DNA of 64,000 nt, from positions 10,416,001-10,480,000 of the forward strand of contig OZ231127.1 in NCBI GenBank assembly GCA_965153355.1, in the 5' to 3' direction. This DNA comes from Flaccisagitta enflata. Its lineage: Eukaryota > Chaetognatha > Sagittoidea > Aphragmophora. Numbering within the stretch: the stretch's first letter is position 1; each line of letters begins with the position of its first letter. Both the position numbers and the translations under genes were made by a program. The notes below the pieces were generated by a model, which had not been told where the DNA came from, ran no database searches, and saw nothing but the letters and a program-made list of their open reading frames with translations. Positions 1 to 20,193 of this stretch are shown here, one piece after another.

Positions 1-40
1 AAATACAGGATAGAAATATGGAATGGAAAAATGTAAACAA

Positions 41-150
41 ACAAGGCCAAGTAGGCAAGTAAGGTGCTCCGTGTGGATCGTCAAACGAATGCGTTACCAA
101 CCGACTGACGGACACAGCCAGTTATTGTGGTGCTTTGGCGCACCTAAAAA
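41..150 (+). repeat. Dispersed short element, family A
   Basis: It starts ACAAGGCCAAGTAGGC and ends GCGCACCTAAAAA, with a CGAC/CCGA-rich middle. The same ends recur at 9583-9710 and, inverted, at 9850-9980. No coding capacity. Confidence 0.7.
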
Positions 151-642
151 GGGATCAAAACGGAGGAGATAAACTAAGATAGAACGCGCGTAAAAGGATT
201 TGATAATCTTGGCGGAAAAAATCCCCTGTCGGACAAGGTGTATTAGTAAGCAGTAGTAGTAGTAGTAGTGTAAGAAGTAGCAGTAGTAGCACTAATAAAT
301 CAGAAGTAGCATCAGCACTAAAATTATTAATCTTACTCTTATACATATTCTATGTAAACTAAAATATATGAAATCCCTATCTATCAATTACAAAAAGAAT
401 GTAAAGAACACGAGAGCTATAATGTCTATATTTTACACGCTGAAAAACATCTTGCTTAGGCCAACAAAACAAATCCTAAGGTCGTCAATTACTGATATAA
501 ATTACGTTACAACAAAATGAGATCATCATATGGCTAATCTAAAAACAGCAGATGCTAACTTTGCATGAAGAGTAAGAAAAAAGGATTTGGAACAAAAATG
601 CTTTTTTCCATACTAATACGAAAAAAGCGTTTGGAATTTCCA
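151..642. other. Downstream flank of the RdRP gene, no gene seen
   Basis: AT-rich sequence with a short AGT trinucleotide run near 253-282. A small minus-strand open frame at 155-346 is Leu-rich because of that run and is not believable as a gene. I could not identify a clear poly(A) signal for the RdRP gene. Confidence 0.5.
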
Positions 643-8799
<8,157 letters not shown>

Positions 8800-8867
8800 G
8801 ACCTTAAGAAAGAATACATAACACACTTGACGTTAAAAACAAGGCCAACGATGCGTCCTCTTTGAAT

Positions 8868-8970
8868 GAACGTTTTTATGAATGAATCTTTTTTTTATGA
8901 ATGAATGTCATTTGTGAATGAATAAATGTCATTTGTGAATGAATGAATGAATGAATAATTGAATGAATGT
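8868..8970. repeat. (GAAT)n degenerate microsatellite
   Basis: Repeated GAATGAAT blocks interrupted by GTCATTTGT. Confidence 0.85.
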
Positions 8971-9312
8971 CGAATGAATTACTTGATGTATGCTTCTTTT
9001 ACTGGGGTAGAACCACTTTTCTGTTAAAAAAAAACTTGATTTTGATGTTTTTAATGAATGCGTTTTGTTTCTCTCTTGTTTTTATTTTTTTATTTATTGA
9101 CTCTGAAAACTAATGTATGTACCATAATGACTTACTTGCCTAAACAGGGTAAGCATGTATAAAAATCAAGTAGACCCGATCTATCACTGAACCTTTGGGG
9201 GGGAAGGGATTTGCTTTACTTTGTAACAAATCCATATCGCCCTTTTGTATTTATTTGATTGCGCTGTATGCTTTCTTTCATTTACAATAAATGTCTTACA
9301 TGACATGTCATG

Positions 9313-9385
9313 AATGCGTTACCGACCGACCGACCAACAGACACAGCCTGTTATAGAGATGCGAGGACGCATCCATTAGGTTTAA
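9313..9385 (+). repeat. Partial family A element
   Basis: It carries GAATGCGTTACCGACCGACC and ACAGACACAGCC, then a variant end, matching the interior and 3' half of family A. Confidence 0.55.
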
Positions 9386-9582
9386 AAGCCCTGATTACAG
9401 TTCACAGAAAAGTAAGAGATTCGCCAAGCAAAAAAAAAAAGTTTTAAAATCGTAAAATCTTCCGACATGTGTCAAGTTGCTACAATATCACTGGCCCAGA
9501 AGATATTTTTAGTCTCTTCATATATCCAAGCAGAAAATAATATGTAAGTCAATACTTAGCTAACTATTTGGGTTTGAGAAAA

Positions 9583-9710
9583 AACAAGGCCAAGTAGGCC
9601 AATAAGGTGCGACGTGTGGATCGTCGAACGAAAGCGTTACCCCACAGACCAACCAACCGACCGACCGACAGACACAGCCAGTTATAGAGGTGCTTTGTCG
9701 CACCTAAAAA
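9583..9710 (+). repeat. Dispersed short element, family A
   Basis: It starts ACAAGGCCAAGTAGGCC and ends GTCGCACCTAAAAA, with the CCGACCGACCGACAGACA interior shared with the copy at 41-150. Confidence 0.75.
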
Positions 9711-9849
9711 TTGGTCTTCATGCCTACTGCTAACAAGCAAGAGAGCTCGGTGGATGAACTCCGCAATACATCATTGATTTATCTATTTCCTAAAATAAAC
9801 AAGCCTATGGAAGGGGGGTTAGGGGCAACAAAACATCCCTTCGTCTTCT

Positions 9850-9980
9850 TTTTAGGTGCGACCAAATACCTCTATAACTGGCTGTGTCCGTCGGTCGGTC
9901 GCTCGCTCGGTCTGTCGGTCGGGTAACGCATTCGTTCGACGATCCACACGTCGCACCTAATTGGCCTACTTGGCCTTGTT
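9850..9980 (-). repeat. Dispersed short element, family A (inverted)
   Basis: Reverse-orientation copy beginning TTTTAGGTGCGACC and ending GGCCTACTTGGCCTTGTT. It forms an inverted pair with the copy ending at 9710. Confidence 0.75.
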
Positions 9981-10179
9981 TCTATCTATTGCACTTATCT
10001 CTTTCTATCAGATTCAATCATATGAAAAAAAAGATAGGATCTTTAGGGACGGACGGTCTGATGAAGATACGAATGGACAGTGAAACAGACATGCATGTAC
10101 AGACTGACTGAGAGATAGACAGACAAAGACAGGAAGACAGAGGGACAGACTGACCGACAGACAGTAAGACAGGATTTCA

Positions 10180-10752
10180 TACAGGAACAGTAGATCTCGT
10201 CTAGACTTGAGATAACGGGGGCAAGCATTGTAGAAAAACATGTAAAGCCAGGGAAGTGATATTTGAAACATAGATTAATAAAGGGATGCTTTATTGCCCA
10301 TGATAGCTGGTTGCCATGGAAACACATTTCTATGTATTTTCACTAATATATCAATATTTTTGAGAATATTTTTGGGGGAAATTTTTTTAGAATTAAATTT
10401 GCTACAACTTTCCCACAGTATGTTCTATAAGAATGTCGCTCGTTTAGCGGTTGCTAGGGGTTGTTACATGGATACGCCCCCTAGCAACGGCCAAACGAGC
10501 TACATTCTTACAGAACATGCTGTGCGAAAGTTGTAGCAAATTTGATTTTTAAGCAATGTTCCCTAAAAAAATCTCTCAAAATATTGATATTTTAGCGAGA
10601 ATACATGGAAATGTGTTTCTATGATAACCAGCTATCATGGGGAATTAAGCATCCTTTGATTAGTCTGATCCAAATATCGCTCCCCTGCCCTCATTTGTCA
10701 TTCTACAATGCTCGCCCCGTTATCTCAAGTGTAGACGAGATCTACTGTACGA
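10180..10752. mobile_element. Large foldback element (arms about 285 bp)
   Basis: The left arm runs ACAGTAGATCTCGTCTAGAC ... GATAGCTGGTTGCCATGGAA ... TAGCGGTTGCTAGGGG. The right arm is its imperfect reverse complement, ending GTAGACGAGATCTACTGT. The centre is near 10465. There is no open frame of interest, and the target-site duplication is not clear. Confidence 0.7.
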
Positions 10753-11734
10753 ACAGACAGACGGACGAACGGACGGAACGAAAAAGGTCAACGATGCTGG
10801 AATCATTGCGTAACGACATGATTGGCTTGGCCTCTAGCTTTCCTTGGTTGAAATTTTCTTCGAATTCCCTGAAAAGTGAGAGGAGGACCGACGCGGATAA
10901 GCTGAGGCTATCATAGAACTAGAGATACGAAGCTGCATCTACCAGACTTTGTGAGCCCCTTCTGATAGTTGTTTACTTAACAGTGTTTAGTCGAATGAAT
11001 CTTATGTTTTATCAAATTTAAAAGATGATCGATGGACCGACCAAGAAACAGACTGACCAACCGACGGGCGCACCCTCTACAAGGACGCACCTAGAATGCA
11101 GATTACCTGCGAAGTTCATGGAAGCCCCCGAGGGGCTGCACCCGGCTGAAAACTGAATTCCTTCCTTCGCTCCCCGAAGAACAGATGAAATGGTTGTAAC
11201 AGTATTTTTGAGTTAGATCGCTGAGGCAGATTTCCAAAAAAAATGTTTTTCAGTCCCAAGAGTTTTCCAGAAAGAAAAGGAATTGCATTTGTATAAGGCG
11301 GGATTATCGCGGGTGACTCATTTTTCGCGTAGTAGTAAAAGCGATTTTTTCTTCTGCAAAGAAAGTCAAGAGAGACAAGGTCATTATTGCGTGCGGGCGT
11401 GCGTCGGTTCTTTCAGAAACGTCAGACAATAAAACACAGACAGACAGACAAAAAAGAAAAAAAAAGGACTGACCAACAAGTGCTCATTAACGCCTCTAAA
11501 ATATCCTCTAAAACGTTTATAACTCTTTCTGAACAGCTTGGTGACAAATGGATAGACCAGCGGACGGACCAACGGATGGACCAACGGACCAAAAAGTGGC
11601 TTATTGAGTTGCGTAGCATTGGACTAAAAATGAGTCAAACTCATTGGCATAGTGGATGGTCCGTCAGTCGGATATTATATGCAATCTAAAGGGAAACGCT
11701 CCTGACATTGCCATAAGCAATAGAAATAGTGTTT

Positions 11735-11850
11735 CTAAGTCGCAGACGGGCGACTCAACATCTTGCCGCGACGTCGGTCCGTCACTGCGAGCGTTTTTTG
11801 CATTACTGCCCCTGTCCAATCGTTAGAGACTGTCTTGAATTCGAAAGAAA
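11735..11850 (-). repeat. Dispersed short element, family B (truncated)
   Basis: It has AGTCGCAGACGGGCGACTC, CGGTCCGTC, then GCATTACTGCCCCTGTCCA, the interior of family B; the ACAAGGCC end is missing. Confidence 0.6.
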
Positions 11851-11879
11851 CAACAACGGAAAAAAGAATCTATTATATT

Positions 11880-12043
<164 letters not shown>

Positions 12044-12404
12044 AATTAACGATGGCGAGATTTCTCAGAAGTAACGCTTCCGAAAATTGGAATCTCTCGG
12101 AGCCTTTTAACGAGACTAATAAAGCATCATGAAACAAAAATCAGATAGGACCAAAGATTGCCTGAAAAGGGTGCTGCGTATTCTTTCCGATTCGAATCAG
12201 GTCAGGGATCCCTGACCCATTCTGTGTCACTTGCCATAATCAAATAAGGGATCATCTTTGAAAGAGATAATTGCACAGAAAAAAGAACCGGTATTATACC
12301 AGTAATGGCAGCTATCGCCGCCCGTAAAAATCGTAAATAGTGTTTTGTTGAAGATGATCTTTCTTCTTCTCTATTATCTTCATATGAAATTGAGTGTGAG
12401 AGAA

Positions 12405-12485
12405 AAAAAGAAAGGGAAAGATACAGAGAAAGAGAAAGAGAGAGAGAGACAATAAGAAAAAAGAAAAAGAAAAGGAAAAAAGATA

Positions 12486-12551
<66 letters not shown>

Positions 12552-12605
12552 AAAAAAAGAAAAGAAAAAGAAAAAGGAAAAAAAAAGGAAAGTGAGGGAG
12601 AGAAA
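12405..12605. repeat. GA/GAAAAA purine tract
   Basis: GA dinucleotides at 12488-12546 flanked by AAAAG-type purine sequence. The minus-strand frame through it is Ser/Leu/Phe-only. Confidence 0.9.
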
Positions 12606-15600
12606 GTGTGTACTGATTGCTCTTGTTAACGGGATAGCAAAACCAGATTCAAGGCAACTCAAAGTGCGTGTTGGTAAACTGACAAGCTTAGCAGCTAATA
12701 GAACAACCATACAACCAGTAAGCATATCAAAATCTGTAAAATCTTAAAACAAAGGTTGAGTCCTTCTGTTTTAAGACTCCAAACCAAGTTTCATGCAAAT
12801 CAATAAAAAATTTATCAAGTTCTGCCTAAGCTGTTGTATTTGACTATGAGTAAATACGGGCATAAAAAAAATGTAACTGCACTGATATAACTCTACTGAT
12901 TCACACATTGTCAAATACAACCGCTTTATTGATTATTGTGGCAGTGCTTACGATATCGTTCAAAACAAAAAAATCAAGTATGCTTATTCTAATTTTAACT
13001 TCAATTTCATTTGCATACAAAAATAAAAAAAATTTTAACTCAAAATATATTGGTCTGACATTTGCTTTGCTCCAGAAGGTGTAAAAAAACTCCTTTTTTC
13101 ATCCTGTATCAATTTCAACGCCAGCTTCAGGCGAGCTTAATCGCTTCTCAACTTCCTCAAAATGCCCGAGCGAAGATGGAATAAAAAAATTCCTAAGCGG
13201 AACTCAAAAATCGAAAAACGTTTAACGAGTTTTTCCCAATTAGGATGTGATTTTGTATCATGACAATGATTCATGAGTTGTGACTTGATGCATGCAGCTG
13301 CAATCTCGCAGAGAACAGACTTTTTGGAACAAAAAAGTAGGATTACAAATGTATATCTAACAACAAAGAGTGTTTCAAAATTCAACACTCACTTTTTTTG
13401 TTCTTGTATCTTAACTAGTTAATTTGGTCTAATTAGTAAATACCTTTTAAAAAAAAATTGACTAGTTAACCAGCTTGTAAAAGTTAACTACTGCCGGCCC
13501 TACTCCGGCCCCCATCCCCCACTTCACATAGCAAAGTTGGTTACTTCTTTTAACCTTTTTTACCTTATTATAAGTGACTCATTTTAGAACTCTTACCATT
13601 TTCTTTTATCAAAAATCATTCATCCTCCGTTTTTCAGAAAATTGTTTTTGAGAATCTAATTTACGTAATACAAAGAGATAATACCATATGCTAACTCTTT
13701 GAATTAACTTTTACAAATTTCTTCTCCTCAAAGAATTGTTAATCTGCTTTTTCATCAGCCTTTTTATAATTATATTCTGACATTTCAATTTTTTTAACAA
13801 ATATCATGATTTGCTAAAACAAATAATTGTCCTTTTTGTAACAAAATTACACAAATTCTGAGAAATCTGTAGGAACTTTAAAGCCAAAACAAAAATAAAA
13901 GGCTGTTTCTATAATCTCCTTTTTGAGAGATGGCCAAATAGGTCAATTTCAAAACTGAGAAAATTTGTCAAAAACATTCATAATCAGATAGCTCATGGTT
14001 CAAAAACTGAATTTTGTTACTGATCCTTGATTTTCATGTAAATTAGGCTGAAATGCAACAAATAATGATCGAAAATAAGCAAAAATTGAGTTGTTAAAGT
14101 CCGCAAAACCAAAAAAATGGGAATATTTTACTAAATCACAGTTCAAAAATTCAATCAGACCCGATTCTGCTAAAAAAAATTGAGATTTCAATTTTTTTTG
14201 AAAATTCTCTATAAGCAGCTTTTTTGGCTGGTTGGGCCAGTTTGCAAAAATTTACTGAATCTTTCAGCAACGATTAATTTAAGTAGGCATTTTCTAAAAG
14301 AACCACTGTGCCAAATTTCAGCCAAATCGGACAAACTTTTTAGAAGTTATGCCGTTTTTTTAAATTTTTGGGTGGTAGGCTGGTTGGGCTGGTTGGGTTG
14401 GTTAGATGTGTCCCAGATGCACCAAATGCTCCGTTCGTTATAGTTTCAGTACAGTATTGATCCATGCAAAAAATCTTTTGTCTCTCTCAAAGCATTTCCA
14501 AGATATGGGCATTTCCTGATTTTTTTGGTTTACCATTTTGCTGTAAGTGCATACATGCGCCGATAACAAAGAATTAACTACAAAGATTCATCTTGAAGCG
14601 TGATTATTCTGCAACAATTTACTGACCAATCACATTGAAAATTTCATTATGGCTGAATGCCCGGGAGTTAAGACCTGAAATTTTCAGTGTATATGCAAAA
14701 GTTCATGCTCTTTTTCATCGTGTTATCCAAATTTCCATCATCAGTTTCACAATGGTGTGACAGTGACAGACTTAAAGCGTGACATGAGCATGACAGAAGA
14801 GCTGGGGGGGTGTGCAGAATAATCACGCTTGAAGAAAAGTGTCATTACGCGGGATTGGGGTGTCACAGTGGCATGAAATTTGGAGCGTATGTCCTTCAAG
14901 TAGTCCTCTATTAGATAGAAACCTGAAAAGTGATTAACTTTGAGAATTTATAGTGTTTTAAAAAAAGACAATCGGCATACTCAGATTTTGCCATGAAAAA
15001 GCAAAAAAATTAGAAGGATAAAAATTTGATGATAATACAATATTTGAACAACTTAGCATTTGCGCAGTAGGATGAAATTTTTTGTACATCACATCGGAAT
15101 GATGATAACTGATTAAAAGTTGAGAAATGATCAGATAATCTATTTTTGATAGGTTTTGCTTGTTATTTGCTTGTCCGGACAAAATCCGGACATGCCAATG
15201 TGGCCAATTTGACCTAATTTTATTACCCCTAGGGGTAGAGGTAGCCACAAAAAATGGTTTGGCAAGGTAATCCAGGTAGTTAGGAAGGTCATCCAACTAT
15301 AAAAACTTGTCACAATGCAATAGACATTGCGGTAACACTGTTAACGTGGTGGTGAGTCGGGTTCTCTCGTCGAAAAGAGATTGTGACATTCGCCAAAAGA
15401 TGAAAGAATTTTTAAAAAAAGGCAATCTTCATTACCCAAAAAAGTGAAGGGATATTCCCAACTTTTGCTATACGAAGCTATATGAAACCTTTAAGTCTCC
15501 TTTTCACATTTCAGTGATGATTTAGTTTTAATGTGCTGGTGATCGATGCTCAAAAAAAAAAAAAAAACCAAAGACCGCTAACGGCTGACCCCCTATATTT

Positions 15601-15984
15601 TTAACAAATTCAGCCTCACCGAGCCCGTTTAGAGTGTTGTGCCCCCCTATATGGAAAAAATCGTCTAAAATTGTGATGGGTACTTTCCATTCTTTCAATT
15701 CCAACCTTTTTTACCTAATTGTGGATCTGGATTGGATTTGTCATCTGGATCTATTACTATGGATTGATCGTCTGAACCATGGGTTTGAGCTACTGGTTAC
15801 TATAGAAAAAGAAGCGACGTTATCGAAAGTGTTATAGATATTTCGTCATTCTGCATTGTTCGTGATATTTTCTTCGTAATATGTGTTATTGAAAGTATTG
15901 TTCTACATAGGAGTTACTCGCTGTTCCCAATACATTTATGTTTCGCTCTCCCCTTCCTTGCAGAAAAAAAATTTGTTCGTTTTT

Positions 15985-16103
15985 AGTCGCGGACACGCGA
16001 CTCTACACCTTGTCGTGTCGGTCGGTAGGTTACGAATTTTGTTGAACTCCGAGCGATTATTGCATTACGGCCCCTGCCCAATTGTCCGCGACTGTCTTGC
16101 CGT
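15985..16103 (-). repeat. Family B element, 5' part, split by an insertion
   Basis: It begins AGTCGCGGACACGCGACTC and runs through GGCCCCTGCCCAATTGTCCG to GTCTTGCCGT. The rest (GCATCCGGCCTTGTT) resumes after 16743, so a later element landed inside it. Confidence 0.75.
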
Positions 16104-16733
16104 TAACAGGGTCCAGAAATATATAAAAAGTGTGATCTAATTCAATCCATTTGTCACAAGACCAATTTAAAGGTGGAGAATCAGCTCAGACCATCAAAAA
16201 AGTTCTCCGGTCAAAATTTGGGCCGCTACCGCTACATATTTCAAGTCAAATGGCTATATAAGGTCAAAATTTCAAAGTGGGAAACTTGAAAATCTGATTG
16301 CAGATTTGGAATTCTTGCAAAAAAGTACTAACAGAAAGTGTCTTTCTTTTTTTGATATTCCAACTAGAACTTGGTGTAATTTAACTTTAAAGGTTATGTT
16401 CGGGGTAAATTTACTCTTTTGTTCAAAATTAGGTTTATTTTAACATTTGACGACAATTTTGACTGTGTTCCAGATGGAATATCAAAAAAAGAAAGACACT
16501 TTCTTATAGTACTTTTTTGCAAGGATTCCAAATCTGCAATCAGATTTTCAAATTTCCCACTTTGAAATTTTGACCTTATATAGCCATTTGACCTGAGGTA
16601 TGTAGCGGTAGCGGCCCAAATTTTGACCGGAGAACTTTTTTGGTGGTCTGAGCTGATTCTCCACCCTTAAATTAGTCTTGTGACAAATGGATTGAATTAG
16701 ATCACACTTTTTGTATATTTCTGGACCCTGTTA
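16104..16733. mobile_element. Mutator-like foldback element with 10-bp target duplication
   Basis: A 630-bp element starting TAACAGGGTCCAG and ending CTGGACCCTGTTA, with nearly identical inverted arms of about 260 bp and a short unique centre (about 16370-16475). It is flanked by GTCTTGCCGT at 16094-16103 and again at 16734-16743. Long arms and a 9-10 bp duplication are typical of Mutator-like non-autonomous elements. It carries no transposase frame. Confidence 0.85.
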
Positions 16734-17884
16734 GTCTTGCCGTGCATCCGGCCTTGTTAGATTTTGACTCCAGAGCCACAGTCCGGGCGATTTCAAAGTG
16801 GGCACCTACTTCTGGTCAAGCTATCATCCTATGGCTGGTTAATATCAAACATGTAGTCTACATATTAGGTTTGGCGTTTTTATCTTCTCTATTTTTGGTA
16901 TATAAGTGCCCTTTGAGGTACTGAGAAGGGTCGGCCCACAGTGCTGTGTTCAGCCAAAGCCTGGAAAAAGGTGAAAATAATATTAGTTGTCCCTCAATCA
17001 CTCACTCAATCAGCAATCTGTTCAGCAGTAGGGACTTTAGTAGTATTAAGAAAGAGGGCGTTCAATCCTACACAGTGTCAGTAAGCTACAGTATAGTTAC
17101 GAAAGCAGGAATACGTACGTAGCACACATAACTCTCAACCCCTCGTGTGTCCTTGGGTGTTAGCAACTGCGTTCTTTTGCAAAAGCTCGCTTCCCATTCG
17201 ATCTCGCAACGTCATGCTTTTTGTTCTCAACTCGTCACATGATCTCTCTCTCTCTCTCTCTGCTTGGCTATCGAGGAAACGCCACTCTTCCTCTCTTTAT
17301 TTCTCTTGCAGTTTCAACCGTGTCTTTGGTCTGACTCTCAACTATCCACGTTAAGCTTTTTTTTGATGAGCCAACCACGCATGACGAAAGAATCATTGCG
17401 CCGTACCATGAAATCTCTTTATTCGTTGACTCATTTTTCACCATAGATAATTGCAAATTCGAAATCTGTTGCTTACTGAATATTACTGATTAATTTTACC
17501 TCACACCCGTCAGAACCTGCGCATCTCTCGGGACCCTTCGATCGCTGTAACATCATGCGTTGCATTCGTTTACATCCGTTGACTCCCCGGATGTAACCCC
17601 GCATCATGAAGAAAACAAAGGACGATCACGTGGTAAAAATCCGCGAATTACGAATTTCATCGTCCTGGTTTCAGTAAAACCATATTTGGATCAGGTATGT
17701 TTCGTATCTGAGCACAAGTTTGTGTGGTTTTCTGTTTTCTATGTATTTTTTTCGGCAAAACTCATTCTCATTTGATCTTTCTTGCATATATTCTGAAGAA
17801 GAGAGGAAGAATATGTACCTCAAACCTGTTACAGCGTATGATGCTTTTTTTCCTTGTCCCATTTTTATCTTTTCTTGTTTTATC

Positions 17885-18365
17885 TGGTTTATTTCAATCC
17901 TCTCTTTTTCTCTCTCTTTTTACTCTTTTTCTCTTCAATTTCTTTCTCTCTTTTCTCTCTTTCCGAGATTCTTTCTTTTCCTCGTTTCTTTCATTTCATT
18001 TTCTTTTTCTTTTCCTTCTTTTCTTTCTTTCCCTCTTATCACTTTTCTTTTGTCTTACTTTTCTTTCCCTCTTTTTTTTCTTTCCCGCTTTTCTTTCTTT
18101 CCATCATTTCTTTCCCTCTTTTCTTTCCCTCCCCTCTTTTCCTTCTTTTCTTTCTTTTCCTTTTTTCTGTCTTTCTTTCTCCTTTTTTTTCTTTCTTCTT
18201 TTTTTTTCATTTTCTTTTTTTTTCTTTCCATTTTTTTCTTTCTTTTCTTTCTCTTTTTTTCTTCTTCTCTTTTCTCTTTTCTGTTTCTTTTTTCTTTCCT
18301 CTCTTTCTCTTTCACTCTCATCCGCTTTCTCTTTTTCTCTCCCCTTTCTCTCTCTTTTTGTCCTC
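17885..18365. repeat. (TTTC)n polypyrimidine tract
   Basis: About 480 bases of T and C with degenerate TTTC periodicity, open in several frames but only as Phe/Ser/Leu. Confidence 0.9.
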
Positions 18366-18580
18366 GACGATCAGTTTACGTCGAGGACTATAACATAGCC
18401 TTGATCGTGTAGTGAGTCGTTTGTCGTTTGTCGTTTGTCGTGTCAACCCTTAAAAACTTGAGAACCACAACTCAGATGTTGATGAAACTTGGTCAGTGTT
18501 ATTTTTAGGGCATTACTAACCTGTGTACCAACTTTCAACAACATTCATAAATATTTAATACCCTTTGCCTATTATTTTTG

Positions 18581-18950
18581 TAGTAATATTAATTCCTGGA
18601 CTAGTGCAATTTACATAGGGGAAGGGTAGTAAAGGTTCACCAATGTTGTTCAAACTTGTTGTGAAGGTTTATTGCATCAATTAAAGCTCCCCTGCAAGAT
18701 TTCAGATAATTTTGAGTATTGGTTTAGAAGATACAAGGGTATTTTGCTAGTAATATTAATTCCTAGACTTGTGCAATTTACATAGGGGAAGGGTAGTAAA
18801 GGTTCATCAATGTTGTTCAAACTTGTTTTGAAGGATCAGTGCATCAATTTAAGCTCCCCTGCAAGATTTCAGTAAATTCTGAGTATTGGTTAAGAAAATT
18901 TAAGGGTATTTATGATGTATCTAGTAACATTATTTCCTAGACTCTTTTTA
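18581..18950. repeat. Tandem duplication, about 170-bp unit
   Basis: TAGTAATATTAATTCCT, then GCAATTTACATAGGGGAAGG, then GCTCCCCTGCAAGATTTCAG appear at 18581 and again at 18749; a third partial start is at about 18921. Confidence 0.85.
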
Positions 18951-18954
18951 AATT

Positions 18955-19200
18955 TTTAAATTTTTTTTTTAAATCTTTTTTTATTTATTCTTTTTTTTTC
19001 TAAATTTTTTTTTTAATTTTTTTTTTTTTTGAAATTTTTTTGAAAAAATTTTTTTTCAAAAAAAAAAGTTTTTTTGAAAATTTTTTTTGAAAATTTTTTT
19101 TTGTTTTTGAAATTTTTTTTTGTTTTTGAAATTTTTTTTTTTGAATTTTTTTTTTTTTTTTGAAGAATTTGAAAATTTTTTGTTATCTTTTTTTTTTTGT
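18955..19200. repeat. Poly-T/poly-A rich tract
   Basis: Long T runs with TTTTTGAAA spacing and short A runs that can fold back; no other structure. Confidence 0.85.
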
Positions 19201-19206
19201 TGGATT

Positions 19207-19330
19207 ATAAGGTATGCTTTCATTGACTTCAAGGAATGCCATCATGGGTTTCAAGGTATGCCATCATAGGCTGCAAGGTATGCCACCATGAACTTCAAGG
19301 TATGCCATCATGGACTTTAAGGTATGCAAT
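19207..19330. repeat. Short tandem array, about 27-bp unit
   Basis: AAGGTATGCCATCATGG-type units occur about five times (19209, 19232, 19254 and onward), degenerate. Confidence 0.7.
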
Positions 19331-19332
19331 TG

Positions 19333-19437
19333 GTAGCCGGGTCAGACTGAGTAGCCGGGTCAGACTGAGTAGCCGGGTCAGACTGAGTAGCCGGGTCAGA
19401 CTGAGTAGCCGGGTCAGACTGAGTAGCCGGGTCAGAC
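19333..19437. repeat. 18-bp tandem array upstream of the giant gene
   Basis: GTAGCCGGGTCAGACTGA repeats perfectly five times plus 15 bases of a sixth. It lies about 80 bases before the first coding ATG, so it is in the promoter or 5' untranslated region. Confidence 0.95.
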
Positions 19438-19515
19438 ACCAAATAGACTACAGTCGAGGACTGTTGTTTTTAAGCTTTTTTTCTTCTTTGTCTTCCTGCC
19501 TTATCTTGTCCAGAC

Positions 19516-19948
19516 ATGTCCTCTCGCGGGCGAAAGAGCAGTCGGCTCTCGACGGCTTCATCATCCAAACCTAAGACGTCGTCGCCGTCATCGTCGGCGA
19601 CTAAGAAGGCGTCGTCGGCGTCATCGGCGTCGTCTACTACGCCAAGGGCAACTCGTCGTAGTCAATCACAAGCGGCTTCGACATCATCATCAAATCTAAT
19701 GCCTGCTTCTTTCTCCTCCTCTTCTTCTCCCTCCTCTTCCTCCTCTTCCTCCCCTTCGACTCGGGCGTTGAATGTCGGCTCTCCTCCCGCAACTGAATCG
19801 TCAAAGTCGATGCAAACGGCTACGTCAACCTCGTCTATAAGTTATGGCGAAGTTGCTGCTGACGTGGTTGGCTCCGCGGCGAGGGCATCGTCAGGGTCAT
19901 CTTACGACGCAGCCAGCGGCAGTACGATGGACCCGATGCACATCCTTG
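19516..19948 (+). CDS. Giant gene exon 1 (start, Ser-rich)
   Basis: ATG at 19516 opens [10 protein letters not shown], a basic start followed by Ser/Ala/Thr-rich sequence. A possible acceptor (TCTTGTCCAG) ends two bases before the ATG, so a non-coding first exon upstream is likely. It ends CATCCTTG before GTGAATC, phase 1, and the join reads [14 protein letters not shown], which looks like a conserved island. Confidence 0.75.
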
Positions 19949-20155
19949 GTGAATCATGAAGCTCGTTAGAGATATGTGTTTGAGAGAGATAATAAATTAC
20001 CGATAAAGACGTCTATAGATCGCCGACTGGAAAAAAATCGTGAATTTTTAACATTTCATGTTCTTTTTTTTGTGCATCTCATGCTGTCTGGTTGACTGCC
20101 TGTCTGTTTTTGTTAATTAATCTTTATCTCTCTCTTTCCACTCTGTCTTTATCTA

Positions 20156-20193
<38 letters not shown>

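Noticed and set aside
17520-17700. Possible non-coding first exon of the giant gene ending GGATCAG before GTATGTTT
   Set aside because: The donor looks fair, but there is no independent evidence for a transcript start, so it was not annotated.
17720-18412. Overlapping open frames of about 180-230 codons in all plus frames
   Set aside because: TTTC tract; the same tract is open in every frame with no amino-acid preference typical of a gene.
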